Below, one piece after another: positions 14,494-22,736 of a stretch of 64,000 nt of DNA (positions within the stretch are counted from its first letter, which is position 1; every line of letters begins with the position of its first letter). The notes under the pieces are model-generated. The model searched no databases and had not been told where the DNA came from. It was given only the letters and a program-made list of their open reading frames with translations. Position numbers and translations under genes: made by a program. Source of the DNA: Actibacterium atlanticum (GTDB lineage Bacteria; Pseudomonadota; Alphaproteobacteria; Rhodobacterales; Rhodobacteraceae); assembly GCF_000671395.1 (NCBI RefSeq), contig NZ_AQQY01000002.1, positions 124,001 to 188,000 of the forward strand. Direction: 5' to 3'.

Positions 14494-17087
14494 CACAGAC
14501 CTGCACAACCTGCCCGTATTGCGGTGTCGGCTGCGGCGTGCTTGCCACGCCTGATAAAGTCAAAGGCGATGCCAACCACCCTGCAAACTACGGGCGGCTG
14601 TGTTCAAAAGGGTCTGCTCTGAATGAAACCGTGGGGCTGGAAGGCCGCCTTTTGGCCCCGCGTGTCAACGGTGCTGATACCACGTGGGATACCGCGCTGG
14701 GTTTGGTGGCCGACAAATTCAAAGCCGCCGTCGATGAATTCGGCCCTGACAGCGTGGCGTTCTATGTGTCCGGTCAGCTGCTGACCGAAGATTACTATGT
14801 CGCCAACAAACTGATTAAGGGCTACATCGGCTCGGCAAATATCGACACTAATTCGCGCCTGTGCATGGCCTCGTCGGTTGCCGGTCACAAACGCGCCTTT
14901 GGCACTGATACTGTTCCGGGTTGCTATGAAGATCTGGAACAGGCCGATCTGGTCGTTCTGGTCGGATCCAACCTGGCATGGTGCCACCCGGTGATCTTCC
15001 AGCGCCTGCTGGCCGCCAAGGCTGCCCGGCCTCAGATGCGCGTCGTGGTCATCGACCCGCGCCGCACCGCCACCTGCGATATTGCCGATCTGCACCTGCC
15101 CGTCACCAGTGACGGCGACAGCGCTATTTTTAACGGCCTGCTGGCCCATCTGGTGGATGCGGGCTGCGTCGATCAGGCCTATGTGGATGCCCATGTTGAT
15201 GGGTTCGACGCTGCGGTTTCTGCTGCGCGTGCCTCGGACCCGGTGCAGGCCGATGTCAGCGCCGATGATCTGGCCACTTTCTATGACATGTTCGCCAAGA
15301 CCGAAAAGGTCGTAACCGTCTATTCGCAAGGCGTGAACCAAAGCGAGGCTGGCACCGACAAGGTCAACGCCATCATCAACTGCCACCTGGCCACCGGCCG
15401 CATTGGCCGCCCTGGTATGGGGCCGTTTTCGGTTACCGGTCAGCCCAACGCCATGGGCGGGCGCGAGGTGGGCGGCTTGGCCAACATGCTGGCTTGCCAT
15501 CTGGATATTGAAAACGAAGCCCACCGTGATGCCGTGCAACAGGCGTGGGACAGCCCCACCATGTGCACCCATGCGGGCCTGAAAGCGGTAGATCTGTTCC
15601 GCGCCTGCGAAGAGGGCAAGATCAAAGCCCTTTGGGTTATGTCGACCAACCCGGCGGTGTCTCTGCCCGATGCCACCCGTGTGAGCGAAGCGATCAAAAA
15701 GGTGCCCTTCACCGTAGTTTCGGACATTCTGGAACGCACCGATACCGGCGATCTGGCCCATGTTCTGCTGCCCGCCACCGGATGGGGCGAAAAATCTGGA
15801 ACCGTCACCAATTCCGAGCGCGTCATCTCGCGTCAACGCAAGTTCCTGCCCGTGCCGGGCACTGCGCGCCCCGATTGGGACATCATCGCCGATGTCGGGC
15901 GCCGCATGGGCTACAGCGGGTTCGACTATGCTTCCGAGGCCGCGGTCTTCCGCGAATATGCGGCGCTGTCTGCGCTGGGTAAAACCTTCGCCCGCGACTT
16001 TGACATCAGCGGTCTGGCGCAGCTTTCTGACGCGGCCTATGACGATCTGCAGCCGATCCAGTGGCCCGTGCCGACCGATGGCAACACCGGCGGGCGCTTC
16101 TTTGCCGAAGGCGGGTTCTATCACGCCGGTGGCAAAGCCAAGATGCTGCCGATCACCCCGCCTGCGCCCAAGTCCTATGACGGTCTGACGCTGAACACCG
16201 GCCGCATCCGCGACCAGTGGCACACCATGACCCGCACCGGGCGCAGCGCCCGTCTGGCCGCGCACCTGGCCGAACCTTTCGTCGAAATTCATCCCGAAGA
16301 CGCCCTGGCCAATGGTCTGCACGACGCCGATCTGGCGCAGCTGACCACCGATCAGGGCCAAGCCATCGTGCGCGTGTTGATCACGTCCAACGCGCGCCGG
16401 GGGGCGGTCTTTGTGCCCATGCACTGGACCGCCCAAACAGCAGCCGCAGGCCGGGTCAACCCGCTGGTGGCCGCTGTGACCGACCCGTTCTCGGGGCAGC
16501 CCGCCAGTAAAGATACGCCGGTGGCCCTTAAACGCGCCGACATGGCGTGGTATGGTTTTGTTGTATCGACGCAACCTCTGGCGCCGCAAACCGCCTATGC
16601 CGCAATCGCCCCCAGCCACACTGGCTGGCGCGCGGAACTGGCCGGTGTGAACGCGCCCGACGACTGGGAGGCAAAAGCCCGCATGGTCACAGGCCAGACA
16701 GATGCCGCCGCCGCCGTGTTCGAGGATGCTTCCTCGGGAGCTGTGCGCGTGGCCTTCCACAAGGACGGCATCATCGAGGCGCTGTTCTTTGCTGCTGCCC
16801 AGCCCGTGGCCGTGGCGCGCAATTATGTCTCGGGACTGCTGCAAAAAGATATCTCGTCGCTGTCGGCCTTGGCGGGCCGCGCTGGCGCAAACGTTGCCGA
16901 TCCGGGCGCGACCGTCTGTGCCTGTTTCGACGTGGGCGTGAACACGCTGCGCACGGAAATCGCTGCTGGGGCCACCACCGTGGCCGCGCTTGGCGAACGC
17001 ACCTGTGCCGGCACCAACTGTGGCTCGTGCAAACCGGAGCTAGCGGCGCTGATCGCCAACGCGCAGGCTTCGGTCGCGGCGGAATGA
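14490..17087 (+). CDS. nasA: assimilatory nitrate reductase catalytic subunit NasA
   Basis: 865-residue molybdopterin oxidoreductase. The N-terminus (CTTCPYCGVGCGVLA, then GRLCSKG) binds a [4Fe-4S] cluster. The middle holds the molybdopterin-binding domains, and the stretch around 615-700 the dinucleotide-binding domain. The C-terminus carries a BFD-like [2Fe-2S] domain (TVCACFDVGVNTLR, then CAGTNCGSCKPEL), which probably receives electrons. It has no Tat signal, so the enzyme is cytoplasmic and assimilatory. No separate NasB/NasC flavoprotein is encoded nearby, so electrons may come from NirB or from ferredoxin/NADH via the C-terminal cluster. Confidence 0.95.
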   Translation: MTQTCTTCPYCGVGCGVLATPDKVKGDANHPANYGRLCSKGSALNETVGLEGRLLAPRVNGADTTWDTALGLVADKFKAAVDEFGPDSVAFYVSGQLLTEDYYVANKLIKGYIGSANIDTNSRLCMASSVAGHKRAFGTDTVPGCYEDLEQADLVVLVGSNLAWCHPVIFQRLLAAKAARPQMRVVVIDPRRTATCDIADLHLPVTSDGDSAIFNGLLAHLVDAGCVDQAYVDAHVDGFDAAVSAARASDPVQADVSADDLATFYDMFAKTEKVVTVYSQGVNQSEAGTDKVNAIINCHLATGRIGRPGMGPFSVTGQPNAMGGREVGGLANMLACHLDIENEAHRDAVQQAWDSPTMCTHAGLKAVDLFRACEEGKIKALWVMSTNPAVSLPDATRVSEAIKKVPFTVVSDILERTDTGDLAHVLLPATGWGEKSGTVTNSERVISRQRKFLPVPGTARPDWDIIADVGRRMGYSGFDYASEAAVFREYAALSALGKTFARDFDISGLAQLSDAAYDDLQPIQWPVPTDGNTGGRFFAEGGFYHAGGKAKMLPITPPAPKSYDGLTLNTGRIRDQWHTMTRTGRSARLAAHLAEPFVEIHPEDALANGLHDADLAQLTTDQGQAIVRVLITSNARRGAVFVPMHWTAQTAAAGRVNPLVAAVTDPFSGQPASKDTPVALKRADMAWYGFVVSTQPLAPQTAYAAIAPSHTGWRAELAGVNAPDDWEAKARMVTGQTDAAAAVFEDASSGAVRVAFHKDGIIEALFFAAAQPVAVARNYVSGLLQKDISSLSALAGRAGANVADPGATVCACFDVGVNTLRTEIAAGATTVAALGERTCAGTNCGSCKPELAALIANAQASVAAE

Positions 17088-18064
17088 CCCTCGCACCTTA
17101 TATCCGCATTCTGGGGCGCGGCCCCTCGCGGGCGCGGGCGCTGACCCGCGAAGAAGCGGGCGAGGCCATGACCCTGATCCTATCCGGCGAGGCCGCCCCT
17201 GAAGCGGTCGGTGCGCTGCTGATGCTGATGCGCTATCGCGGCGAAAGCGCGGCCGAGATCGCAGGCTTTACCGATGTTCTTAAGACCAGTCTTGAGGAGG
17301 GCTGGCACACCGTTCCCGCCGCCTTGGACTGGCCGTCTTATGCGGCGGGACGCACCCGTGGCGCACCGTGGTTCCTGCTGTCCGCCAAATTGGTGGCGCA
17401 GGCTGGCTTCCCGGTGTTGTTGCATGGGTGGAACTCGCACCAAAACCCGCTTGCGTCGGTCCGGGGTGCGCTGCCCGATCTGGCCATTCCGCTGGTCGAA
17501 ACGCCCACGCAGGCGCAGGCAGCGCTGGCCGATGGCGGCGTGGCTTACGTTTCCGCCGAACATCTGCACGCCCCCGCGTTAGAGCTGCTGAAGCTGCGCG
17601 ATGTGCTGGGACTGCGGTCCTGCCTGAACACCGTTCTGCGCATGATGAATCCTGCCAATGCGCCCGCCATGGTGCAGGGCGTTTTTCACCCCTCGTACCG
17701 CGAGCTGCAAACCGATGCTGCCGCGCTGCTGGGGCAGGGCGCACTTTCGGTGATCAAAGGCGGCGGCGGAGAGTTCGAGAGACATCCTGCCAAGTCCGTT
17801 GAACTGCTGGGTCTGCGTGACGGCGTGGCTTTTGAAACTCAGATCCCCGCGCTGATTGTAGCCAATCGCCGCTTGCATGACCCCGACTTGCCCCTGCCCA
17901 GCCCGCAAGACCTGTGGACCGGCGCGGCCCAAGATGACTTCGCCACCGCCTGCGTTACCGGCACCGCCGCGCTGGCGTTGATGACCTGTGGCATCGCCGC
18001 CGACAAAGCCCCCGATATGGCGCAGGAACTCTGGCACAGCCGCTCGCCCGAGCTGGCCGCCTGA
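17084..18064 (+). CDS. TrpD2/YbiB-family protein (anthranilate phosphoribosyltransferase-like)
   Basis: 326 residues with the fold signature of nucleoside phosphorylase/TrpD-like proteins: an N-terminal helical domain (REEAGEAMTLILSGEAAPEA) and a later region with LLHGWNSHQNP, LRSCLNTVLRMMNP and GVFHPSYRELQ. The anthranilate and PRPP motifs of true TrpD are not evident. The related E. coli YbiB binds nucleic acid and not anthranilate. The start at ATG 17084 overlaps the nasA stop by four bases; a longer frame upstream inside nasA is a shadow. Its role in nitrate assimilation is unknown, though its position between nasA and cysG shows it is co-expressed. Confidence 0.85.
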   Translation: MTLAPYIRILGRGPSRARALTREEAGEAMTLILSGEAAPEAVGALLMLMRYRGESAAEIAGFTDVLKTSLEEGWHTVPAALDWPSYAAGRTRGAPWFLLSAKLVAQAGFPVLLHGWNSHQNPLASVRGALPDLAIPLVETPTQAQAALADGGVAYVSAEHLHAPALELLKLRDVLGLRSCLNTVLRMMNPANAPAMVQGVFHPSYRELQTDAAALLGQGALSVIKGGGGEFERHPAKSVELLGLRDGVAFETQIPALIVANRRLHDPDLPLPSPQDLWTGAAQDDFATACVTGTAALALMTCGIAADKAPDMAQELWHSRSPELAA

Positions 18065-18077
18065 AAAGGATACCCCG

Positions 18078-19457
18078 ATGAAAACCTTCCCGATGTTCCT
18101 GAAAATGTCTGGCCGCCGCGTGGTGATCTGTGGCGGCGGAGAAACCGCAGCGCAGAAAACCCGACTGATGCTGAAGACCGAAGCGCAGATTGATATTCTT
18201 GCGCCCGAGCTGGACGATGAACTGGCCGCGCTGGCGGATGCTGGGAAAGTGAACTGGGTTCAAGGTGCCATCACGCCGGCTGTTTTTGAACGCACCGCAC
18301 TGGTTTTTGTGGCCACCGGTTGCCCGGCAACCGATGCCTGCCTGCACGCGCTGGCAGATGAAGCCGGGGCGCTGATCAACGTCGTCGACCAGCCCGATCT
18401 GTGCGACGCGGTGACCCCTTCTATTGTCGACCGTGACCCGGTTGTGGTGGCCATCGGGACCGAAGGTACCGCGCCCGTCCTTGGCCGTCAGATCAAGACC
18501 CAAATCGAAGAACGGCTGGAGCCGCGCCTGGGCGATCTGGCCGCGCTGGCCGGTCGTTTGCGGGACAAGGCCGCGGCCCGTCTGCAACCGCGCCAACGCC
18601 GCGATCTGTGGCGCTGGGTGTTTGACGGCCCGGTGCGCGAGACCCACGCCCGTGGCGCCGAACGTGACGCCGCCCAGCTGCTGAAGGACACGATTGAAAC
18701 CGGCAGCATCCCTGAGGCCCAGTCGGCCCCCGTCGCGCTGGTGGGTGCGGGCCCCGGCAGTCGTGATCTGATCACCCTGCGCGGCGTGCAGCGGCTGCAA
18801 GAGGCCGATATCATTTTCTACGACCGTCTGGTCGATCCTGAGCTACTGGAACTGGCGCGCCGCGATGCTGAACGCGTCTATGTGGGCAAGGCGCCCGGCG
18901 CGCATTCCATGCCGCAGGCCCAGATCAACAGCGTGCTTGTATCGGCAGCCAAACGCGGGCAACGCGTGGTGCGCCTGAAATGCGGTGACCCCGGTATTTT
19001 TGCCCGCGGCGCCGAAGAGGCCGACGCCCTGCGCGCCGCTGGGATTGAGGTCGAAATCGTCCCCGGTGTCACCGCCGCCAGCGCCGCCGCTGCCGCCACC
19101 GGCACCTTCCTGACCGAGCGCGGACGCATCGATGCGCTGGTGTTGACGACCGGGCACAAGGCGGACGCGTCGACGCCGCCGGAATGGGTGACGCATCTGC
19201 ACAGTGGTGCCCGCGTGGCGGTCTATATGGGCATTTCGAAAGCCGGACAGATTGTGGAATTATTAGAGCAGGCACACCTTCTGCATGATACCGAGGTTCA
19301 GATCGTGTCCCGCGCAGAAACACCCGATCAGCGGAGCTTCTCGTGTCCTGCGAGTGAGCTGACTCAGCTGATCGCCGACCATGATATCGCGCACCCTTCG
19401 ATGTTGTTCCTTTCGCGCAAACAGGTGGCAGAGCACCATGCGCAAGGGGTCGCCTGA
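18078..19457 (+). CDS. cysG: siroheme synthase CysG
   Basis: 459-residue fusion that makes siroheme for NirB. The N-terminal part, about 1-210, is precorrin-2 dehydrogenase/ferrochelatase (VVICGGGETAAQKTRLML NAD site, VATGCPATDA). The C-terminal part is uroporphyrinogen-III C-methyltransferase (ALVGAGPGSRDLITLRG, DIIFYDRLVDPE, LKCGDPGIFARG, EIVPGVTAASAAAAATG). AAAAGGA precedes the ATG at 18078. Last gene of the nitrate operon; it converges on sdaA with a four-base gap and no recognisable terminator. Confidence 0.95.
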   Translation: MKTFPMFLKMSGRRVVICGGGETAAQKTRLMLKTEAQIDILAPELDDELAALADAGKVNWVQGAITPAVFERTALVFVATGCPATDACLHALADEAGALINVVDQPDLCDAVTPSIVDRDPVVVAIGTEGTAPVLGRQIKTQIEERLEPRLGDLAALAGRLRDKAAARLQPRQRRDLWRWVFDGPVRETHARGAERDAAQLLKDTIETGSIPEAQSAPVALVGAGPGSRDLITLRGVQRLQEADIIFYDRLVDPELLELARRDAERVYVGKAPGAHSMPQAQINSVLVSAAKRGQRVVRLKCGDPGIFARGAEEADALRAAGIEVEIVPGVTAASAAAAATGTFLTERGRIDALVLTTGHKADASTPPEWVTHLHSGARVAVYMGISKAGQIVELLEQAHLLHDTEVQIVSRAETPDQRSFSCPASELTQLIADHDIAHPSMLFLSRKQVAEHHAQGVA

Positions 19458-19461
19458 CCGG

Positions 19462-20868
19462 TCAGCATTCAGGTAGGTTTACAGCCAATCCGCCCAAGGA
19501 TGTTTCCTTGTACTTTTCCGCCATGTCCGCGCCGGTTTGGCGCATCGTTTCTATGCAGTTGTCCAAGGGCATGAAATGTGCGCCATCGCCGTGCAGGGCT
19601 AAGGACGCGGCTGACACGGCCTTGATCGCCCCCATGCCGTTGCGCTCAATGCAGGGCACCTGCACCAACCCTTCGACCGGGTCGCACGTCAGGCCCAGAT
19701 GGTGTTCAAGCGCGATCTCTGCGGCGTTTTCAATCTGACTGTTGCTGCCGCCCAGAGCCGCACACAGACCCGCCGCAGCCATTGCCGAGGCCGAGCCGAC
19801 CTCGGCCTGACAGCCGCATTCCGCCCCTGAGATGGAGGCGTTGTGCTTAACCAGCCCGCCGATCGCGGCAGCAGTCAGCAAGAAGGTTTCAATCCCTTCG
19901 CGGGTGCCGCCCGTGCAGTGATCGCGGTAGTATCGGATCACCGCCGGCACCACCCCGGCTGCGCCATTGGTGGGCGAGGTCACGACCTGCCCCCCGGCAG
20001 CGTTTTCTTCATTTACCGCCATGGCATAGACAGACAGCCAATCGTTGATTTCATGGGGTTGCTGACTGTTAGAGCCTTTCTGAGCGATCAGGCGTTGATG
20101 GATGCTGCGCGCCCGACGCTGCACCTTCAGCCCGCCCGGAAGCGTGCCCTCTTGTTGCAGCCCGCGCGCGATGCAGGCATCCATCACCTGCCAAACCCTC
20201 TCAAGCCCCTCAGACAGGGCTTCGACCCCGATGATTTTCTCTTCATTGGCGCGTTTCATCTGGGCGATGCTCAGCCCGGCTTCTTCGCCCATTTGCAGCA
20301 TCTCTTGCGCTGTACCAAACGGATACAGGCACCCGCGCGCCTGTTTCTTGGCGCGTAGATCATTGTTATTGTTCGATTTACCGCTGCTAAGTTCGGCCTC
20401 GGTCATCACAAAGCCACCGCCAACCGAATAATAGGTTTCCTCGACCAACGTGTCGCCTTGCGCATCCATAGCGCGCATTTTCATTCCATTGGCATGCAGC
20501 GCAAGCGCCGGGCCAAAGTCGAAGATCAGATCACTTTCCGGGTCGAAAGACACGGCACCGGTGCCCAGAATGTCCAGCGTCTTGGTGTCATGCAACCTGG
20601 CCAAAGCGGCTGCGGCCAAATCGCTATCAACCGCGTCGGGAAGAAAGCCCAAAAGCCCCAACATGACGGCCCGATCCGAAGCATGGCCTTTTCCGGTGTA
20701 GGCCAGCGAGCCATGCAAGGACACCTGAACAGCAGACATGGATCGAAGCGCGTCGTCGTCTGTGCGCAACCGTTTCAGGAACCGCGCAGCGGCGGTCATC
20801 GGCCCCATCGTATGCGACGAGGAAGGCCCAATGCCGATCTTGAAGATATCGAAGACGCTTAGAAACAC
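19462..20868 (-). CDS. sdaA: L-serine ammonia-lyase (iron-sulphur type, single chain)
   Basis: About 468 residues. It deaminates L-serine to pyruvate and ammonium. The N-terminal domain contains [12 protein letters not shown], typical of the beta domain of SdaA/SdaB. The C-terminal alpha domain has [19 protein letters not shown] with the cluster cysteines, plus [18 protein letters not shown]. The start is placed at GTG 20868 because GGGAGGAG lies about eight bases upstream and [12 protein letters not shown] is the usual beginning; an in-frame TTG at 20889 is less likely. Monocistronic. Confidence 0.93.
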   Translation of the reverse strand: MFLSVFDIFKIGIGPSSSHTMGPMTAAARFLKRLRTDDDALRSMSAVQVSLHGSLAYTGKGHASDRAVMLGLLGFLPDAVDSDLAAAALARLHDTKTLDILGTGAVSFDPESDLIFDFGPALALHANGMKMRAMDAQGDTLVEETYYSVGGGFVMTEAELSSGKSNNNNDLRAKKQARGCLYPFGTAQEMLQMGEEAGLSIAQMKRANEEKIIGVEALSEGLERVWQVMDACIARGLQQEGTLPGGLKVQRRARSIHQRLIAQKGSNSQQPHEINDWLSVYAMAVNEENAAGGQVVTSPTNGAAGVVPAVIRYYRDHCTGGTREGIETFLLTAAAIGGLVKHNASISGAECGCQAEVGSASAMAAAGLCAALGGSNSQIENAAEIALEHHLGLTCDPVEGLVQVPCIERNGMGAIKAVSAASLALHGDGAHFMPLDNCIETMRQTGADMAEKYKETSLGGLAVNLPEC

Positions 20869-20972
20869 CTGTTCATGCTCCTCCCGCAACCCGGTAGAAT
20901 GAATCTAGTGGAAGAGGGGCGTTCGGTCCATTCCTCAGGTCGCGACGTGAAGCCGCGCCAAGAAAAGCATTG

Positions 20973-20999
20973 GATCATTTTGTGATCGCTGTGTGATCG
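20973..20999. promoter_or_regulatory. repeated TGTGATCG boxes upstream of the FMN riboswitch promoter
   Basis: GATCA-N5-TGATC (20973-20987) is an inverted repeat, and TGTGATCG occurs at 20981-20988 and again at 20992-20999, an 11-bp phase. They sit just upstream of the ribH2 promoter and about 105 bases upstream of sdaA, so they could serve either gene. Confidence 0.3.
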
Positions 21000-21008
21000 A
21001 CAATGATT

Positions 21009-21037
21009 TTGACGCGCGTCCGGGTATCGTCTAAATA
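21009..21037 (+). promoter_or_regulatory. sigma-70 type promoter of the FMN riboswitch/ribH2 transcript
   Basis: TTGACG (21009-21014), a 17-base spacer and TAAATA (21032-21037) match the consensus well. The transcript would start near 21044, exactly where the riboswitch begins at 21045. Confidence 0.7.
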
Positions 21038-21044
21038 CGGGCCA

Positions 21045-21166
21045 TTCTCAGGGCGGGGTGAAATTCCCCACCGGCGGTTACAGCCCGCGAGCGCCACTTT
21101 TCGGAGTGGGTCAGCAGACACCGGTGAAATTCCGGGGCCGACGGTTAAAGTCCGGATGGTAGAGAA
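21045..21166 (+). promoter_or_regulatory. FMN riboswitch (RFN element)
   Basis: The conserved blocks are all present in order: TTCTCAGGGCGGGGTGAAAT, CCCCACCGGCGGTTA, AGCCCGCGAGCG, GTCAGCAGA, CCGGTGAAATTCCGG, GGCCGACGGTTAAAGTC, CGGATGGTAGAGAA. The 5' and 3' ends (TTCTC / GAGAA) pair to close the junction. It precedes ribH2 and should lower its expression when FMN is plentiful. Confidence 0.97.
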
Positions 21167-21214
21167 TGGAGCGATGGGGCTGATGGTCCGGTCGTTTCTG
21201 ACGCTCTGGGATTC

Positions 21215-21245
21215 TGTCATTTTGAAAGGATCGAGAGCAATGACA
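21215..21245 (+). promoter_or_regulatory. hairpin enclosing the ribH2 ribosome binding site
   Basis: TGTCATT (21215-21221) is perfectly complementary to AATGACA (21239-21245), which contains the ATG of ribH2. The loop holds the AAAGGA ribosome binding site. No T-tailed terminator follows the riboswitch, so this may be the translational expression platform. Confidence 0.45.
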
Positions 21246-21710
21246 AAATCCCCTAAATTCGCCTTCCTCAAGGCGCAATGGCATGCTGAAATCGTTGACC
21301 AGGCTTTGGTCGGATTCCAACAGCGCCTGGATGAACTGGACATCAACGCCCAGATCGACGTGTTTGATTTGCCTGGTGCATTTGAAATGCCGTTAATGGC
21401 GCAAAAGCTTGCGGAAACAAAGGCTTATGATGCGATCGCGGCGGCGGCGCTGGTGGTCGACGGTGGCATCTATCGGCATGATTTCGTGTCGCAAGCCGTG
21501 GTCACAGGGTTAATGGATGTGGGCTTGAAAACCGGTGTGCCGGTGCTGTCTGTCTCGCTGACGCCGCACCACTTTCAGCCGACACAGGAGCATATCGATT
21601 TCTTCACCGCGCATTTCGTGAAGAAAGGCCGTGAAGCTGCCGATGCCGCGATGAATGTCTTGGCTGCGCATCACCAGATTGACGTGCCCATGACGAAGGC
21701 CGTGGCGTGA
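21240..21710 (+). CDS. ribH: 6,7-dimethyl-8-ribityllumazine synthase, RibH2 type
   Basis: 156-residue lumazine synthase of the type II class described in Brucella and other alphaproteobacteria. The region GGIYRHDFVSQAVVTGLMDV and VLSVSLTPHHFQ differs from the classical RibH1 catalytic region and matches the RibH2 pattern; FDLPGAFEMPL is the substrate-binding loop common to both. It joins the ribityl pyrimidine and the butanone phosphate in riboflavin synthesis. Start ATG 21240 has AAAGGA upstream; the longer frame back to 21003 runs through the riboswitch and is not coding. RibH1 would be expected elsewhere with ribBD. Confidence 0.93.
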   Translation: MTKSPKFAFLKAQWHAEIVDQALVGFQQRLDELDINAQIDVFDLPGAFEMPLMAQKLAETKAYDAIAAAALVVDGGIYRHDFVSQAVVTGLMDVGLKTGVPVLSVSLTPHHFQPTQEHIDFFTAHFVKKGREAADAAMNVLAAHHQIDVPMTKAVA

Positions 21711-21870
21711 CCTGACACAAGCCCGCGCAAAGCGCACAGGCTGTATCAGTGATATGGCGTTCTAAAAGCCACAAAAACCAGGCGTCACAAGGCCGCAAGG
21801 TGTTGTTTCTGCTTTGTTTTAGCGCTTTGCGGTGGGCCGAAATGGCAGTTTGAAAACGCCGCTTGCGGGG
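21711..21870. other. 160-bp gap between convergent ribH2 and deoD
   Basis: No gene seen. CCGCAAGG near 21801 and CTTTGCGG near 21825 could pair as a loose hairpin, but there is no clear terminator with a T tract for either gene. Confidence 0.4.
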
Positions 21871-22575
21871 TTAGGCGAAGGCGGCGGTCAGGGCAATTTC
21901 CACCATGTCGCCAAAGCTTTGCTCGCGCTGGTCCGCGGGCAGGGCCTCGTGCGTTTGCAGGTGGTCGGACACGGTCAGCAGCGCCAGCGCACGGCGGCCA
22001 TAGCGGGCGGCCAGATTATACAGCTCGGCCGCTTCCATCTCGACGGCCAGAATACCGTGGCGGGTCATTTGCTCGTTCAGGTCGGGGCGTTCGTCATAGA
22101 ACACATCGGCTGAATAAATCCCGCCGACATGGGTGGAAATGCCTTTGGATTCAGCGGCTTGCGCGGCTGCGCTCAGCAGGCCCCAATCCGCGGGCGGGGC
22201 AAAGTTGAACTCTTTGAATATCCCTGATGAGGGCGTCGAGAGGCTGGAGGCCGTCATCGCCAAAATGACATCGCGGATATTCACATCGGCCTGCATTGCG
22301 CCGCAGGAGCCGATGCGGATCAGGGTTTGGGCGTTGTAATCACGGATCAATTCGTTGGCATAAATCGACAGGCTGGGCATGCCCATGCCCGAGCCCTGAA
22401 TGGTCACCCGATGCCCGTTCCACGTGCCGGTATAGCCCAGCATCCCGCGCACCTCGTTCACCAGCTCGGCGTCTTGCAAAAACGTCTGCGCCGCCCAGCG
22501 GGCGCGATAGGGATCGCCCGGCAGCAGCACGGTTTCAGCAATCTGGCCCGGCTCGGCCCCGATGTGGATGGTCAT
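21871..22575 (-). CDS. deoD: purine-nucleoside phosphorylase, DeoD type
   Basis: 234-residue hexameric-type purine nucleoside phosphorylase, splitting purine nucleosides with phosphate. The family start [20 protein letters not shown] is followed by [13 protein letters not shown] and by EMEAAELY near the C-terminus, which binds the nucleoside. Start ATG 22575 is chosen because AAGGGG lies seven bases upstream; the frame is open further upstream but that stretch holds operator-like repeats. Monocistronic on the minus strand. Confidence 0.95.
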   Translation of the reverse strand: MTIHIGAEPGQIAETVLLPGDPYRARWAAQTFLQDAELVNEVRGMLGYTGTWNGHRVTIQGSGMGMPSLSIYANELIRDYNAQTLIRIGSCGAMQADVNIRDVILAMTASSLSTPSSGIFKEFNFAPPADWGLLSAAAQAAESKGISTHVGGIYSADVFYDERPDLNEQMTRHGILAVEMEAAELYNLAARYGRRALALLTVSDHLQTHEALPADQREQSFGDMVEIALTAAFA

Positions 22576-22606
22576 CTGCAGCCCCTTTGGAATGGCGAAA
22601 GTGCGC

Positions 22607-22647
22607 ATGCACAAGTGATGCACATCCTATGCACATGTGATGCATAT
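22607..22647. promoter_or_regulatory. tandem 19-bp repeats with 22-bp period upstream of deoD
   Basis: ATGCACAAGTGATGCACAT (22607-22625) and ATGCACATGTGATGCATAT (22629-22647) agree at 17 of 19 positions and are spaced two helical turns apart, 32 bases upstream of the deoD start. The core is built from TGCACA/TGATGCA half-sites. Likely binding sites for a regulator of nucleoside use. Confidence 0.55.
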
Positions 22648-22736
22648 GCAAGCTGGGTTGCGACTGTACTGTTGACGGGCCATTGTCGAGAATGCTGAAT
22701 GTCAGCGGTGTGTTTATTTTAGGGTTTTGACAAGAA

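Noticed and set aside
14604-16844. 746-codon open frame antisense to nasA
   Set aside because: Long, but its translation is low-complexity Gly/His/Arg-rich without motifs, while the plus strand encodes a complete NasA.
16547-17083. N-terminal extension of the TrpD2-like frame inside nasA
   Set aside because: The extension overlaps the NasA C-terminal domain in another frame and reads as Arg/Cys-rich noise; ATG 17084 with the 4-base overlap is the natural start.
21003-21239. N-terminal extension of the lumazine synthase frame
   Set aside because: It would translate the FMN riboswitch; the family N-terminus and ribosome binding site fit ATG 21240.
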